DNA of 16,006 nt from NCBI GenBank assembly GCA_030950975.1, contig JAUZQL010000009.1, positions 1 to 16,006 on the forward strand, written 5' to 3'. The notes under the pieces are model-generated. The model worked only from the letters and a program-made list of their open reading frames with translations. It did not search any database and had not been told where the DNA came from. The translations under genes were made by a program, and so were the position numbers. Below, in pieces: positions 1 through 6,066 of the stretch. Position 1 is the stretch's first letter. Every line of letters begins with the position of its first letter. Origin of the DNA: Mariprofundaceae bacterium (GTDB taxonomy: Bacteria > Pseudomonadota > Zetaproteobacteria > Mariprofundales > Mariprofundaceae).

Positions 1-40
1 CGACCATTTTAATTAATTTACGGATTTCAGTAAGGTTCAA
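1..40 (-). CDS. accB: AccB, biotin carboxyl carrier protein of acetyl-CoA carboxylase (N-terminus only)
   Basis: Only the first 13 codons are in the window, read leftwards from a TTG start at 40-38. They encode MNLTEIRKLIKMV, which resembles the conserved AccB N-terminus (MDIRKIKKLIELV in E. coli). The TTG shares four bases (TTGA) with the aroQ stop codon, and AGGAG lies 6 nt upstream inside the end of aroQ, which argues for translational coupling. AccB carries the biotin used by acetyl-CoA carboxylase in the first step of fatty acid synthesis; aroQ-accB-accC is a common proteobacterial gene order. The call rests on that order plus a short N-terminus. Confidence 0.72.
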   Translation of the reverse strand, partial: MNLTEIRKLIKMV

Positions 41-498
41 GTTATACTCCTTGTGGTATTCATTTGTTGTACAAGACCACGCAATGCCAAGTGATAAGAG
101 CTGGCACCAAAACCAGCAATCACACCCAATGCAATGTCTGAAAGTCTTGATGTATGACGAAATGCTTCTCGTGCATGGACATTCGATAAATGCACTTCAA
201 TAAACGGGATTTGCACACCCAATAGCGCATCACGCAACGCAATACTGGTGTGTGTGTAAGCGGCAGGATTAATCACAATACCATCCACTTCATCCAAACG
301 TGCTTGATGAATCGCATCCACCAAAACACCTTCATGATTGCTTTGGAAACATTGCACATTGACACCCAATGTAATGCCTAAAGCTTGTAAGGACTGATTG
401 ATATCATCCAGTGATTCGGAACCGTATGTTTCAGGTTCACGCATCCCTAAAAGATTCAAATTCGGGCCATGTAATATAAGTATCTTTCGCTGCAGCAT
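37..498 (-). CDS. aroQ: 3-dehydroquinate dehydratase, type II
   Basis: This cytosolic shikimate-pathway enzyme dehydrates 3-dehydroquinate to 3-dehydroshikimate. At 153 residues it is the normal length for the small dodecameric type II family. The family signature GPNLNLLG is at residues 11-18. The catalytic tyrosine is Y25 in ETYG, and the general acid histidine is H103 in EVHLSN. The substrate-binding stretch INPAAYTHTS is at 76-85. The ATG at 498 is preceded by GGAG with 5 nt spacing. The stop overlaps the start of accB, so the two are probably one transcript. The divergent neighbour is thiS. Identification is secure. Confidence 0.97.
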   Translation of the reverse strand: MLQRKILILHGPNLNLLGMREPETYGSESLDDINQSLQALGITLGVNVQCFQSNHEGVLVDAIHQARLDEVDGIVINPAAYTHTSIALRDALLGVQIPFIEVHLSNVHAREAFRHTSRLSDIALGVIAGFGASSYHLALRGLVQQMNTTRSIT

Positions 499-535
499 GC
501 ATTCTCCATGTATGTTTTCCCTACTTGGGAGAAAC

Positions 536-554
536 CACGCTTGATGATAGCGTG
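536..554. other. Hairpin in the aroQ leader / aroQ-thiS divergent gap
   Basis: CACGCT (536-541) and AGCGTG (549-554) form a perfect 6 bp stem with a 7 nt loop. Flanking CC and GG could extend it with a one-base bulge. Read on the minus strand it would sit in the 5' leader of aroQ, followed by a second possible stem in which TCTCCC pairs with GGGA. There is no T-run, so it is not a terminator. It could be leader RNA structure or an operator; the sequence does not decide. Confidence 0.35.
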
Positions 555-593
555 CGGCTCACACTAAGTTCGAGATAAATAGGGTCAAATGAA

Positions 594-617
594 AAAAGTC
601 TTGTTTTGAGCTTTTTT
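594..617. other. A/T-rich hairpin upstream of thiS
   Basis: A run of A ending in AAAAAAGTC and a downstream GAGCTTTTTT can pair around a short TTGTTTT loop with one bulged G. It looks like a weak intrinsic terminator or attenuator reading towards thiS. The stem is almost all A-T, so stability is doubtful. No TPP riboswitch core was found around it. Confidence 0.25.
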
Positions 618-669
618 ATCCAATAAATAGCTCTTATGACTTAAAATGATTCAAAAAAGGCATGGTTTT

Positions 670-867
670 ATGCAAATTTTATTAAATGGTGACACCACTT
701 CAACCAACGCAACAACATTGGGCGAGCTTGTCATCGAACTAGGCTTGGAAGAACGTATGATTGCTATAGAACGTAACCTTGAGGTCGTTCCTAAAAGTCA
801 ATATAAGGACACACGCTTGTGTGACAATGACCGCATCGAATTGGTGCATATGATAGGTGGAGGATGA
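670..867 (+). CDS. thiS: ThiS, sulfur carrier protein for thiazole synthesis
   Basis: ThiS is a small ubiquitin-fold protein. Its C-terminal glycine is adenylated and converted to a thiocarboxylate, which donates sulfur to ThiG during synthesis of the thiamine thiazole ring. From 670 it is 65 residues, the usual size, beginning MQILLNGD as in other ThiS proteins and ending in the required Gly-Gly (here GGG). An in-frame ATG at 646 would add eight residues not typical of the family. The 670 start has AAAAAAGG (653-660) 9 nt upstream and is preferred. The end overlaps the start region of thiG, so the two are translated together. Confidence 0.93.
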   Translation: MQILLNGDTTSTNATTLGELVIELGLEERMIAIERNLEVVPKSQYKDTRLCDNDRIELVHMIGGG

Positions 868-869
868 CG

Positions 870-1649
870 ATGACAGATGATGTTTTCAAAGTAGGAACAT
901 ACGAATTTAAATCTCGCTTGATTGTCGGTTCTGGGAAATACAAAAGCTTTCAAGCAACCAAGGATGCCACCGAAGCATCCGAAGCTGAGATGATTACCGT
1001 GGCTGTTCGACGTGTAAATATCACCGATATGGGCAAGGAAAATTTGCTCGATTACATTGACCCCAAAGAATATACGATTTTACCGAACACTGCGGGCTGT
1101 TTTAATGCTGAAGATGCCGTGCGAACCTTACGCTTGGCGCGTGAAGCAGGTGGTTGGGATTTGGTAAAATTGGAAGTATTGGGTGATACAGAAACACTTT
1201 ACCCCAATGTTGTTGAAACCATTAAAGCCGCAGAAACATTGGTCAACGATGGGTTTCAAGTCATGGTTTATACCAATGATGACCCTATTGTTGCACGAAC
1301 GTTAGAAGAAATCGGTTGTGTGGCTGTCATGCCATTGGGCAACCCGATTGGTTCAGGGCGTGGTTTGGCGAATCCCTTTAATATTCGTGTGATTAAACAA
1401 CGCGCCCATGTGCCGATTGTTGTTGATGCAGGTATTGGTACAGCTTCGGATGCTGCTAAAGCGATGGAGTTGGGTGCGGATGCAGCCTTGATTAACACCG
1501 CTATTGCTGAAGCTAAACATGAATGTTTGATGGCAAAAGCCATGCGTGATGCGATTCGTGCAGGTCGCCAAGCTTATCTGGCTGGACGTATGTCAAAACG
1601 TGCCTTTGCATCAGCATCATCGCCAACTGAAGGTTATATTTGGGATTAA
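870..1649 (+). CDS. thiG: ThiG, thiazole synthase
   Basis: ThiG is a TIM-barrel enzyme that condenses 1-deoxy-D-xylulose 5-phosphate, dehydroglycine and the sulfur carried by ThiS into thiazole phosphate. With the 870 start it has 259 residues, normal for the family. SRLIVGSGKY is near residues 15-24. K100, in DLVKLEVLGD, is the expected Schiff-base lysine. The phosphate-binding glycine motifs GNPIGSGRG and VVDAGIGTASDAA follow. An ATG at 864 overlaps the thiS stop as ATGA, but GGTGGAGG ends at 863, directly against it. The ATG at 870 has proper spacing and matches family N-termini. No thiE or thiH follows; a weak GATCT-AGATC hairpin lies just after the stop. Confidence 0.95.
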   Translation: MTDDVFKVGTYEFKSRLIVGSGKYKSFQATKDATEASEAEMITVAVRRVNITDMGKENLLDYIDPKEYTILPNTAGCFNAEDAVRTLRLAREAGGWDLVKLEVLGDTETLYPNVVETIKAAETLVNDGFQVMVYTNDDPIVARTLEEIGCVAVMPLGNPIGSGRGLANPFNIRVIKQRAHVPIVVDAGIGTASDAAKAMELGADAALINTAIAEAKHECLMAKAMRDAIRAGRQAYLAGRMSKRAFASASSPTEGYIWD

Positions 1650-1655
1650 ATAACT

Positions 1656-1670
1656 GATCTTACGCAGATC
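1656..1670 (+). terminator. Weak hairpin after thiG
   Basis: GATCT, a 5 nt loop TACGC and AGATC form a perfect 5 bp stem 6 nt after the thiG stop. Position suggests transcript-end processing or termination, but no T-run follows, so intrinsic termination is uncertain. Confidence 0.3.
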
Positions 1671-1804
1671 GTCATTTGCAAGTCACCCCAATAAACTCTG
1701 TCATCCCCAAGTAAGCATCTTACACTATATCGAAAGTGAGAAAGATGATTATGCTAGGAGCACCCAATCTTGGCTCTGTCAGTGGGCTGGTCTTTTATAT
1801 CAAT

Positions 1805-1824
1805 GTTTCATGAAGTTTCATGAA
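1805..1824. repeat. Tandem 10 bp duplication GTTTCATGAA
   Basis: GTTTCATGAA occurs twice in immediate succession; each copy contains the palindrome TTCATGAA. It may be a protein-binding site or a slippage product. No linked gene clarifies it. Confidence 0.4.
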
Positions 1825-1870
1825 TTTGTCAACTAAACGATGTGTAGATACCTATGGTGTTCATGACTCT

Positions 1871-1930
1871 GGAGATACGGCTTTAGCTGCGCTGAATAAA
1901 GTATCAGGGCGTGGCTAAAGCCATACTTCC
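1871..1930 (+). repeat. Dispersed 60 bp REP/MITE-like element, copy 1
   Basis: The element begins GGAGATACGGCTTTAGCTGC and ends with a stretch whose reverse complement begins GGAAGTATGGCTTTAGCCAC, so it has imperfect 20 bp inverted ends. A second copy lies inverted at 13648-13707. The two 60 bp cores have equal length without gaps and differ at about 9 positions by hand alignment. Similarity continues about 14 bp outwards on one side (1857-1870, one mismatch). It encodes nothing. A small non-autonomous or REP-type repeat is the best reading. Confidence 0.7.
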
Positions 1931-2166
1931 TTAAGCATAGAATGACCGTTTTTCGCCAGAGTGCGTAACATCAGAAACCAATGAAATAGATTTTTCACAT
2001 GCTCTTTTTAAGCTACATTTAAGAATCTATTGATGTGGAAATGAAGAGGATAAAAAAAATTTATTTAAATTTAATATATATTCTTGAGTTAGCATCAAAA
2101 GTTGGCATCATGGCGACCTGATTTTTATTTAGGTTAAATTTTTTTAATGCTGGGAGGCTTATCGTT

Positions 2167-2298
2167 ATGTGGGAAATTATTGAAGGCACTATAGATTATA
2201 CAACAACTGATGTACTTAAGATGTATGCCGTAATTGCGGCTACAGCACTTGTCATTGTACTTTTTATGTTTAAAACTGCATGCAGTAAAGACGATTAA
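2167..2298 (+). CDS. 43-residue single-pass membrane protein beside a diheme cytochrome c
   Basis: An ATG preceded by GGGAGG (about 10 nt away) opens a 43-codon frame. A polar, acidic N-terminal part (residues 1-19, starting MWEIIEGT) is followed by one clear hydrophobic helix (about 20-37, YAVIAATALVIVLFMF) and a short tail with C39 and KDD. The cytochrome gene starts 36 nt after its stop on the same strand, so the two look co-transcribed. Small one-helix proteins next to cytochrome genes often act as anchors or oxidase accessory subunits (CcoQ-like in size), but the sequence does not match CcoQ as I know it. Function is unknown; the coding call rests on the ribosome site, the helix and the context. 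Confidence 0.65.
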   Translation: MWEIIEGTIDYTTTDVLKMYAVIAATALVIVLFMFKTACSKDD

Positions 2299-2306
2299 TT
2301 TAAAAA

Positions 2307-2320
2307 ATGATCGCAATCAA
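2307..2320. promoter_or_regulatory. FNR/ANR-like palindrome upstream of the diheme cytochrome gene
   Basis: ATGATCGCAATCAA matches the FNR-family consensus TTGAT-N4-ATCAA at 9 of 10 defined positions. It lies between the 43-residue ORF and the ribosome site of the cytochrome gene, only 14 nt before its ATG. That is too close to be an ordinary class II activator site for that start. It could repress, act on another start, or be chance. Confidence 0.25.
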
Positions 2321-2334
2321 TAGGAGGGTTTAGG

Positions 2335-3087
2335 ATGAAACGTTTAATGCTAATAAGTGCAGCCATGTTATTGGGTGCAAGCTGGATGGCTCCGAGTGCT
2401 ATGGCGGAAGAGTCATTAGGCAATCCAGAAAATGGTCGCGTCATTTTTGAAAATGGCGTGGGTGATAATGTTCCAGCATGTGCTGGCTGTCATGGTGCAG
2501 GTGGTTTAGGTGCAGATGATATGGGTACGCCACGCTTGGCTTATCAAGTACAAAAATATATTTGGAAACAGTTGGAAGATTTTGCTTCCGATAAGCGCAT
2601 GGATAATACCATGTATCAGATGAATGATATTGCTAAAGCCTTGAGTGAAGAACAACGTCGTGATGTTGCTGCTTATGTTCATAGTCTTAGAACACCATTT
2701 TTAGGATCTGACTTGGATCAAATGATTAAAGATGGTGAAGAAATTGGGACTGCTTATAAAGGTCAAATTATTGTTGAACATGGTGTTCCTTCTCGAGGTA
2801 TTTCTGCATGTATGAGTTGCCACGGTTTTCATGGTCGCTCTGCTGGCAATATGTTCCCTGCCATTGGCGGACAACGTTATGTTTATTTGAAACATGAACT
2901 TGAAGCGTTCCGTGCAGGTCATGATACACCGTCATCTGAAGATGATGCTTCTCGTGATAATGATCCTATGGCTATCATGCGTAATATTGCTACTCATTTA
3001 ACAGATGATGATATTGTGAATATTGCAGCATTCTTAACATCGACAAAATCGGTTACTGTTGGTAACCCTGGCGCACCTCGTCGTTAA
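2335..3087 (+). CDS. Periplasmic diheme cytochrome c, c4-like
   Basis: This 250-residue exported protein has a Sec signal peptide (MKRLMLIS...APSAMA, probable cleavage after residue 24). Two cytochrome c domains follow, with heme sites CAGCH (C49-H53) and CMSCH (C159-H163). M93 or M96 in the first domain and M212 or M215 in the second could be axial ligands. Two tandem class I domains of about 110 residues and the conserved AAYVHSL / AAFLTS helices recall the cytochrome c4 family, which shuttles electrons from periplasmic donors to terminal oxidases. The ATG has AGGAGGG about 9 nt upstream. The gene probably forms a unit with the 43-residue membrane protein before it and ends at a strong terminator. 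A role in an iron- or sulfur-oxidising chain is possible but not shown here. Confidence 0.9.
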   Translation: MKRLMLISAAMLLGASWMAPSAMAEESLGNPENGRVIFENGVGDNVPACAGCHGAGGLGADDMGTPRLAYQVQKYIWKQLEDFASDKRMDNTMYQMNDIAKALSEEQRRDVAAYVHSLRTPFLGSDLDQMIKDGEEIGTAYKGQIIVEHGVPSRGISACMSCHGFHGRSAGNMFPAIGGQRYVYLKHELEAFRAGHDTPSSEDDASRDNDPMAIMRNIATHLTDDDIVNIAAFLTSTKSVTVGNPGAPRR

Positions 3088-3118
3088 TTATTCGGCTTAG
3101 ATTGTTAAATTAGAACCT

Positions 3119-3148
3119 AAAAGGGAGGCTTTTTGCCTCCCTTTTTTT
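3119..3148 (+). terminator. Strong intrinsic terminator after the diheme cytochrome gene
   Basis: AAAGGGAGGC pairs perfectly with GCCTCCCTTT around a TTTTT loop, and the T-run continues to 3148. It separates the cytochrome unit from the lipoprotein gene. Confidence 0.93.
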
Positions 3149-3187
3149 ATGTTGATACATGCTATGAAACGATGATAAGGATGATTC

Positions 3188-3547
3188 ATGATTTTACGAT
3201 ATATATTGCTATTGATGATATGCATGATGGCATCTTGTACTTCAATGGAAGCACCTCAAACACCAGCAACAACCATTGAACAGTTATTGGGTACTTGGAA
3301 GAATGCTTCCCAAACTGCAAGCCTTCATTTTTATAAGGATGAAACGGTCAAACTTCTATTCCCCAAGCGTCAACCACCAGTGAAAATGATTTCCAGTTAT
3401 CAAATGATTAAAGAACAAAATATTGGTGTTGCTTTGGGTGGTGTTTGGACAGGCCCTATGATTATAAATATTAGTCAAATACAACAAGGTATCCTTACGG
3501 CTTCATTTCCAGATGAGGAACCCATAAGCTTTCATCGAGTTAATTAG
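3188..3547 (+). CDS. Small secreted lipoprotein, unknown function
   Basis: The 119-residue product starts with a hydrophobic signal sequence ending in MMASC (cysteine at residue 17), a plausible lipobox, so it is probably a lipid-anchored periplasmic protein. The mature part has a GTWKN stretch and alternating hydrophobic strands (ASLHFYKDETVKLLF, IGVALGGVW, GILTASF). These suggest a small beta-barrel or lipocalin-like fold of about 80 residues, but no family is recognised. AAGGA lies 7 nt upstream of the ATG. The previous terminator implies its own promoter; a weak hairpin with a T-run follows at 3571. The gene on its other side is convergent. Confidence 0.75.
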   Translation: MILRYILLLMICMMASCTSMEAPQTPATTIEQLLGTWKNASQTASLHFYKDETVKLLFPKRQPPVKMISSYQMIKEQNIGVALGGVWTGPMIINISQIQQGILTASFPDEEPISFHRVN

Positions 3548-3570
3548 TCATACAATTTCAGTTTAACCCT

Positions 3571-3588
3571 AACGTATAGACGTTTTTT
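3571..3588 (+). terminator. Weak intrinsic terminator after the lipoprotein gene
   Basis: AACGT, loop ATAG and ACGTT are followed by T to 3588. The stem is only 5 bp, so efficiency is uncertain. Confidence 0.5.
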
Positions 3589-3609
3589 GAATCCAGTGTC
3601 AAATCGAGA

Positions 3610-3642
3610 AGCACGTAACATGTGTTTATAATGAAACGTGCT
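3610..3642. other. Inverted repeat between convergent genes
   Basis: AGCACGT and ACGTGCT form a perfect 7 bp stem around a 19 nt loop between the convergent lipoprotein and SuhB-type genes. No T-run follows on either strand. It may protect or end one of the transcripts. Confidence 0.4.
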
Positions 3643-3662
3643 ACTCAATCATTCCAATAAAG

Positions 3663-4433
3663 TTACAACTTTAACAATGATACAAATTCACGATGTAAAA
3701 GAGCATTGGCACATAGCACATCACCTTTTTCAACATCGACACTTGCACCATCCAAGTCAGTGATAATGCCACCTGCTTCTTGAACCAATAAAATACCAGC
3801 GGCAATATCCCAAGCACATAAGCCACCTTCCCAATACGCATCCAAACGACCCGCTGCGACATAAGCCAAATCCAACGCGGCAGAACCACCACGGCGATAA
3901 CCTTCGGCTGAACGCATGCACACATCCATACGTTTTTGAAAGCTATTGATCAATTCTTTACGGCGATAAGGTGGCATACCCGAAGCAAAAATAGCATGAC
4001 CAACTTGATTGGCATCCGAAACACGCAAGCGGCGGCGATTTAAAAAGGCACCATTACCCCGTTTGGCTTCAAAGGTTTCATCTTTAATAGGGTCATGTAC
4101 GACAGCTAAAAAAGGTTTGCCATCTTTCCATGCTGAAATAGAGACTGCAAAATGTGGGTAACCATGAATAAAATTGGTCGTACCATCCAAAGGATCAATA
4201 TACCACTGCATGGATGCTGAGGGATTTATCCGTGCTGATTCTTCAGCGACAATGCCATGATCAGGATAATGACGACGAATTTCATTCAAAATAAGGCTTT
4301 CTGCCTTACGATCTACTTCCGTTACAAAATCACGGTCATGTTTCTCTTGAACCTTTAAATCGCCTCGTTCATCAAAACTCCGTGCAATCAAATCTCCAGC
4401 CTTGCGGGCAGCGCGTACAGCAACAAACAACAT
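3663..4433 (-). CDS. suhB: Inositol-1-monophosphatase family protein (SuhB-type)
   Basis: The protein is a Mg2+-dependent phosphatase of the IMPase/FBPase superfamily, 256 residues from the chosen start. Metal-binding residues are visible: E64-E65 in IVAEES, the WYIDPLDGTTNF motif (D80, D83) and the second signature WDIAAG (D209). The N-terminus, LFVAVRAARKAGDLI, matches E. coli SuhB. An in-frame ATG at 4490 would add 19 residues, but TTGGAG sits 7 nt before the ATG at 4433 and family N-termini begin there. SuhB-type proteins hydrolyse inositol phosphates, and in E. coli SuhB also joins the rRNA antitermination complex. Which role applies cannot be told from sequence. The antiporter gene lies 75 bp upstream on the same strand. 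Confidence 0.92.
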   Translation of the reverse strand: MLFVAVRAARKAGDLIARSFDERGDLKVQEKHDRDFVTEVDRKAESLILNEIRRHYPDHGIVAEESARINPSASMQWYIDPLDGTTNFIHGYPHFAVSISAWKDGKPFLAVVHDPIKDETFEAKRGNGAFLNRRRLRVSDANQVGHAIFASGMPPYRRKELINSFQKRMDVCMRSAEGYRRGGSAALDLAYVAAGRLDAYWEGGLCAWDIAAGILLVQEAGGIITDLDGASVDVEKGDVLCANALLHREFVSLLKL

Positions 4434-4508
4434 GTGAATACTCCAAGCTCGGATATAACCGAACGGCGCAGTATAGTCACAACATCGCAAAAATCATCAC
4501 AGTCACTT

Positions 4509-5885
4509 TTATAAATCATGAACTTCTTCTTCTTTTTCCTTAGAAAACGCTGATTGGTTTTTGTTAATCATCGCAATTAAAATAATCGAATAAATGAATG
4601 TAGACAATAAAATCACGCCGATCACCACAGCTTTAAACATTTCCAAATGTTCAAATGATGCAGGAATCATCATCAACATCACAATGGATAAACCACCTTT
4701 AATGCCTGCAAACGTTAAAACACCCCACCAACGAAAATTCACATTGGTCATTTTATCTGTGTGGTTGCTTACCCATGCAAACAAACCCATCATCACACCA
4801 CGAATCACTGTAGTGGCTAAAAACATCACTAAAATTTCAGTTTTATAGTGCCATAAAAGCGATAAATCAATGACTTCTGCCATCGCCACAAAAAGCATGG
4901 TATTGGCAACCAATGCCAGTAATTGAACATCTTCTTTGGTTCTAAGATGCCGATCACGTTCTTCCACAGACATTTTTATTTTAGCAATGGCTGACGCAAT
5001 CACATTGCTCGATGTCGGTTTTTTTTCTAAGACTTCTTCAACTTGTTCAATGTGTTCATTATCAACTTCAATGGCTTGCATCATGATATGATTGACTGTA
5101 ATCGTGGCAAAAATACACGTCAAAATACCTGATAAATGCATATGTGAATGCATACCAATCATGTTCAAGAGGGTGTAAAAATGTTCTGAAATTTCAAAAG
5201 AACCATAACCCACGATTAACAATACCATCATTTCGGCAGTACGGTTGGTTGTTGTTTTCATCAGTAAAAGCGCTAAATAACCAAAGGCAACACCCAAAAA
5301 AGCTGATCCCAACACCACCAAGAGGCTGACTTCTGTGATATACCCTGTCGTAATCTCGCCACCTTCCAAAGCATAAAGACCAATAAATACAAACACACTC
5401 ACTGCCGTAGCATCATTAAACAGGCTTTCCCCTTCACACAAAATCTTCAACTGGTGGGGCAATTCAAACTTAGAGAAAATACTCACCACCGATACAGGGT
5501 CAGTCGCCAAGACCATCGCAAAAAGAACAATAATTGCAGCAGTCGAAAGGTGGTATTCACTGAATAATGTGTTGCCCACCAAAAGTGCCGCCACTACCGA
5601 TAAAGATACCGCCACCACAGCCAATGCAAAGAGACTTATGCCATGTTGCTTAAGATCACTCACGCTTAATTCAAGTGAGTCCGATATCAATAAAACAGGC
5701 AATAAAAACAAAACCAAAACGGCAAAATGTTTGGCATCACCCGTCAGCATAAATTCTTCACCTAAAAAAGCATGAAATAAAAAGGATAAAGCGATTAAAC
5801 CGAGTGGGGAAGGTATTTTAAGTTTATCTTCTAATTGTAACGCCAAATAGAGAATACCTGCAATAGCAAGAAGTGTTATAATCAT
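4509..5885 (-). CDS. Na+(K+)/H+ antiporter, CPA1 family
   Basis: This is a 458-residue inner-membrane antiporter with about 12 hydrophobic segments. The CPA1 core is intact: ATDPVSV (T128, D129, P130) and GESLFNDATAV (E153, N157, D158) carry the ion-binding Asn-Asp pair. GIKGGLS (394-400) replaces the usual GLRGA motif, keeping a basic residue. A charged, probably cytoplasmic stretch at about 272-320 rich in E and K (HIEQVEEVLEKK) interrupts the membrane domain. The protein ends in an acidic tail. It would exchange cytoplasmic Na+ or K+ for H+. The ATG follows AAAGGA at good spacing. It is divergent from a second, different antiporter gene at 6067. Confidence 0.9.
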   Translation of the reverse strand: MIITLLAIAGILYLALQLEDKLKIPSPLGLIALSFLFHAFLGEEFMLTGDAKHFAVLVLFLLPVLLISDSLELSVSDLKQHGISLFALAVVAVSLSVVAALLVGNTLFSEYHLSTAAIIVLFAMVLATDPVSVVSIFSKFELPHQLKILCEGESLFNDATAVSVFVFIGLYALEGGEITTGYITEVSLLVVLGSAFLGVAFGYLALLLMKTTTNRTAEMMVLLIVGYGSFEISEHFYTLLNMIGMHSHMHLSGILTCIFATITVNHIMMQAIEVDNEHIEQVEEVLEKKPTSSNVIASAIAKIKMSVEERDRHLRTKEDVQLLALVANTMLFVAMAEVIDLSLLWHYKTEILVMFLATTVIRGVMMGLFAWVSNHTDKMTNVNFRWWGVLTFAGIKGGLSIVMLMMIPASFEHLEMFKAVVIGVILLSTFIYSIILIAMINKNQSAFSKEKEEEVHDL

Positions 5886-5995
5886 ATAAATCCTTTTGAA
5901 TATGAAAGAGTTTGAAGCTTACCAAGCAAAAGAAATACCAAGTGCTAAATGCCAAAAATAAGTTCGCCAAGTACAATAACGGTCATTTCCAAAGT

Positions 5996-6031
5996 GATAT
6001 GGTCGCTTTTGTCAAATAGATGCGCCATATC
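5996..6031. promoter_or_regulatory. Inverted repeat between two divergent antiporter genes
   Basis: GATATGG (5996-6002) and CCATATC (6025-6031) are perfect inverted copies 22 nt apart. The pairing extends inward as GATATGGTCGC against GCGCCATATC with one bulge. It lies in the 181 bp divergent gap, about 36 bp before the 6067 start. It could be an operator for shared control or a leader hairpin. Confidence 0.4.
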
Positions 6032-6066
6032 TTGCCCACCATCACCCATACTGACAACCTTGCCTC

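Larger units (their letters stand above)
1650..2166. other. 517 bp gap between thiG and the 43-residue ORF
   Basis: No convincing gene is visible. The gap holds the weak thiG hairpin and an imperfect stem at 1716-1747 (CATCTT and CACT pairing with AGTG and AAGATG). It also holds a tandem 10 bp duplication at 1805-1824, one copy of a 60 bp dispersed element at 1871-1930, and an 8 bp inverted repeat AATAGATT/AATCTATT at 1985-1992 and 2024-2031. A very A/T-rich tract at 2050-2080 probably lies in the upstream promoter region of the next gene. A 22-codon reading frame at 1746-1814 has no good ribosome site and is not called. Confidence 0.5.

Noticed and set aside
499..669. TPP riboswitch upstream of thiS-thiG
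   Set aside because: The conserved CUGAGA and the ACC/GAUC-containing core are not found on the plus strand, and the gap is short.
646..669. Longer ThiS starting at 646
   Set aside because: It adds eight atypical residues; 670 has AAAAAAGG at good spacing and the family start MQILLNGD.
1268..1571. Reverse-strand open frames inside thiG
   Set aside because: They overlap a certain gene, lack family features, and are typical shadow frames.
1746..1814. 22-codon ORF in the gap after thiG
   Set aside because: There is no convincing ribosome site, no helix or motif, and nothing beyond chance length.
1985..2031. AATAGATT/AATCTATT inverted repeat as an operator
   Set aside because: An 8 bp A/T-rich pair with a 31 nt spacer in an A/T-rich region is likely by chance.
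1650..2166. Degenerate gene or transposase remnant in the gap
   Set aside because: No frame gives a recognisable protein fragment in any direction; only short repeats and hairpins are visible.
2134..2316. Reverse-strand 60-codon frame over the small membrane ORF
   Set aside because: The plus-strand frame has a ribosome site, a hydrophobic helix and an operon partner; the reverse frame has none.
4434..4490. Longer SuhB-type start at 4490
   Set aside because: The extra 19 residues are not family-like, and a good GGAG precedes the ATG at 4433.
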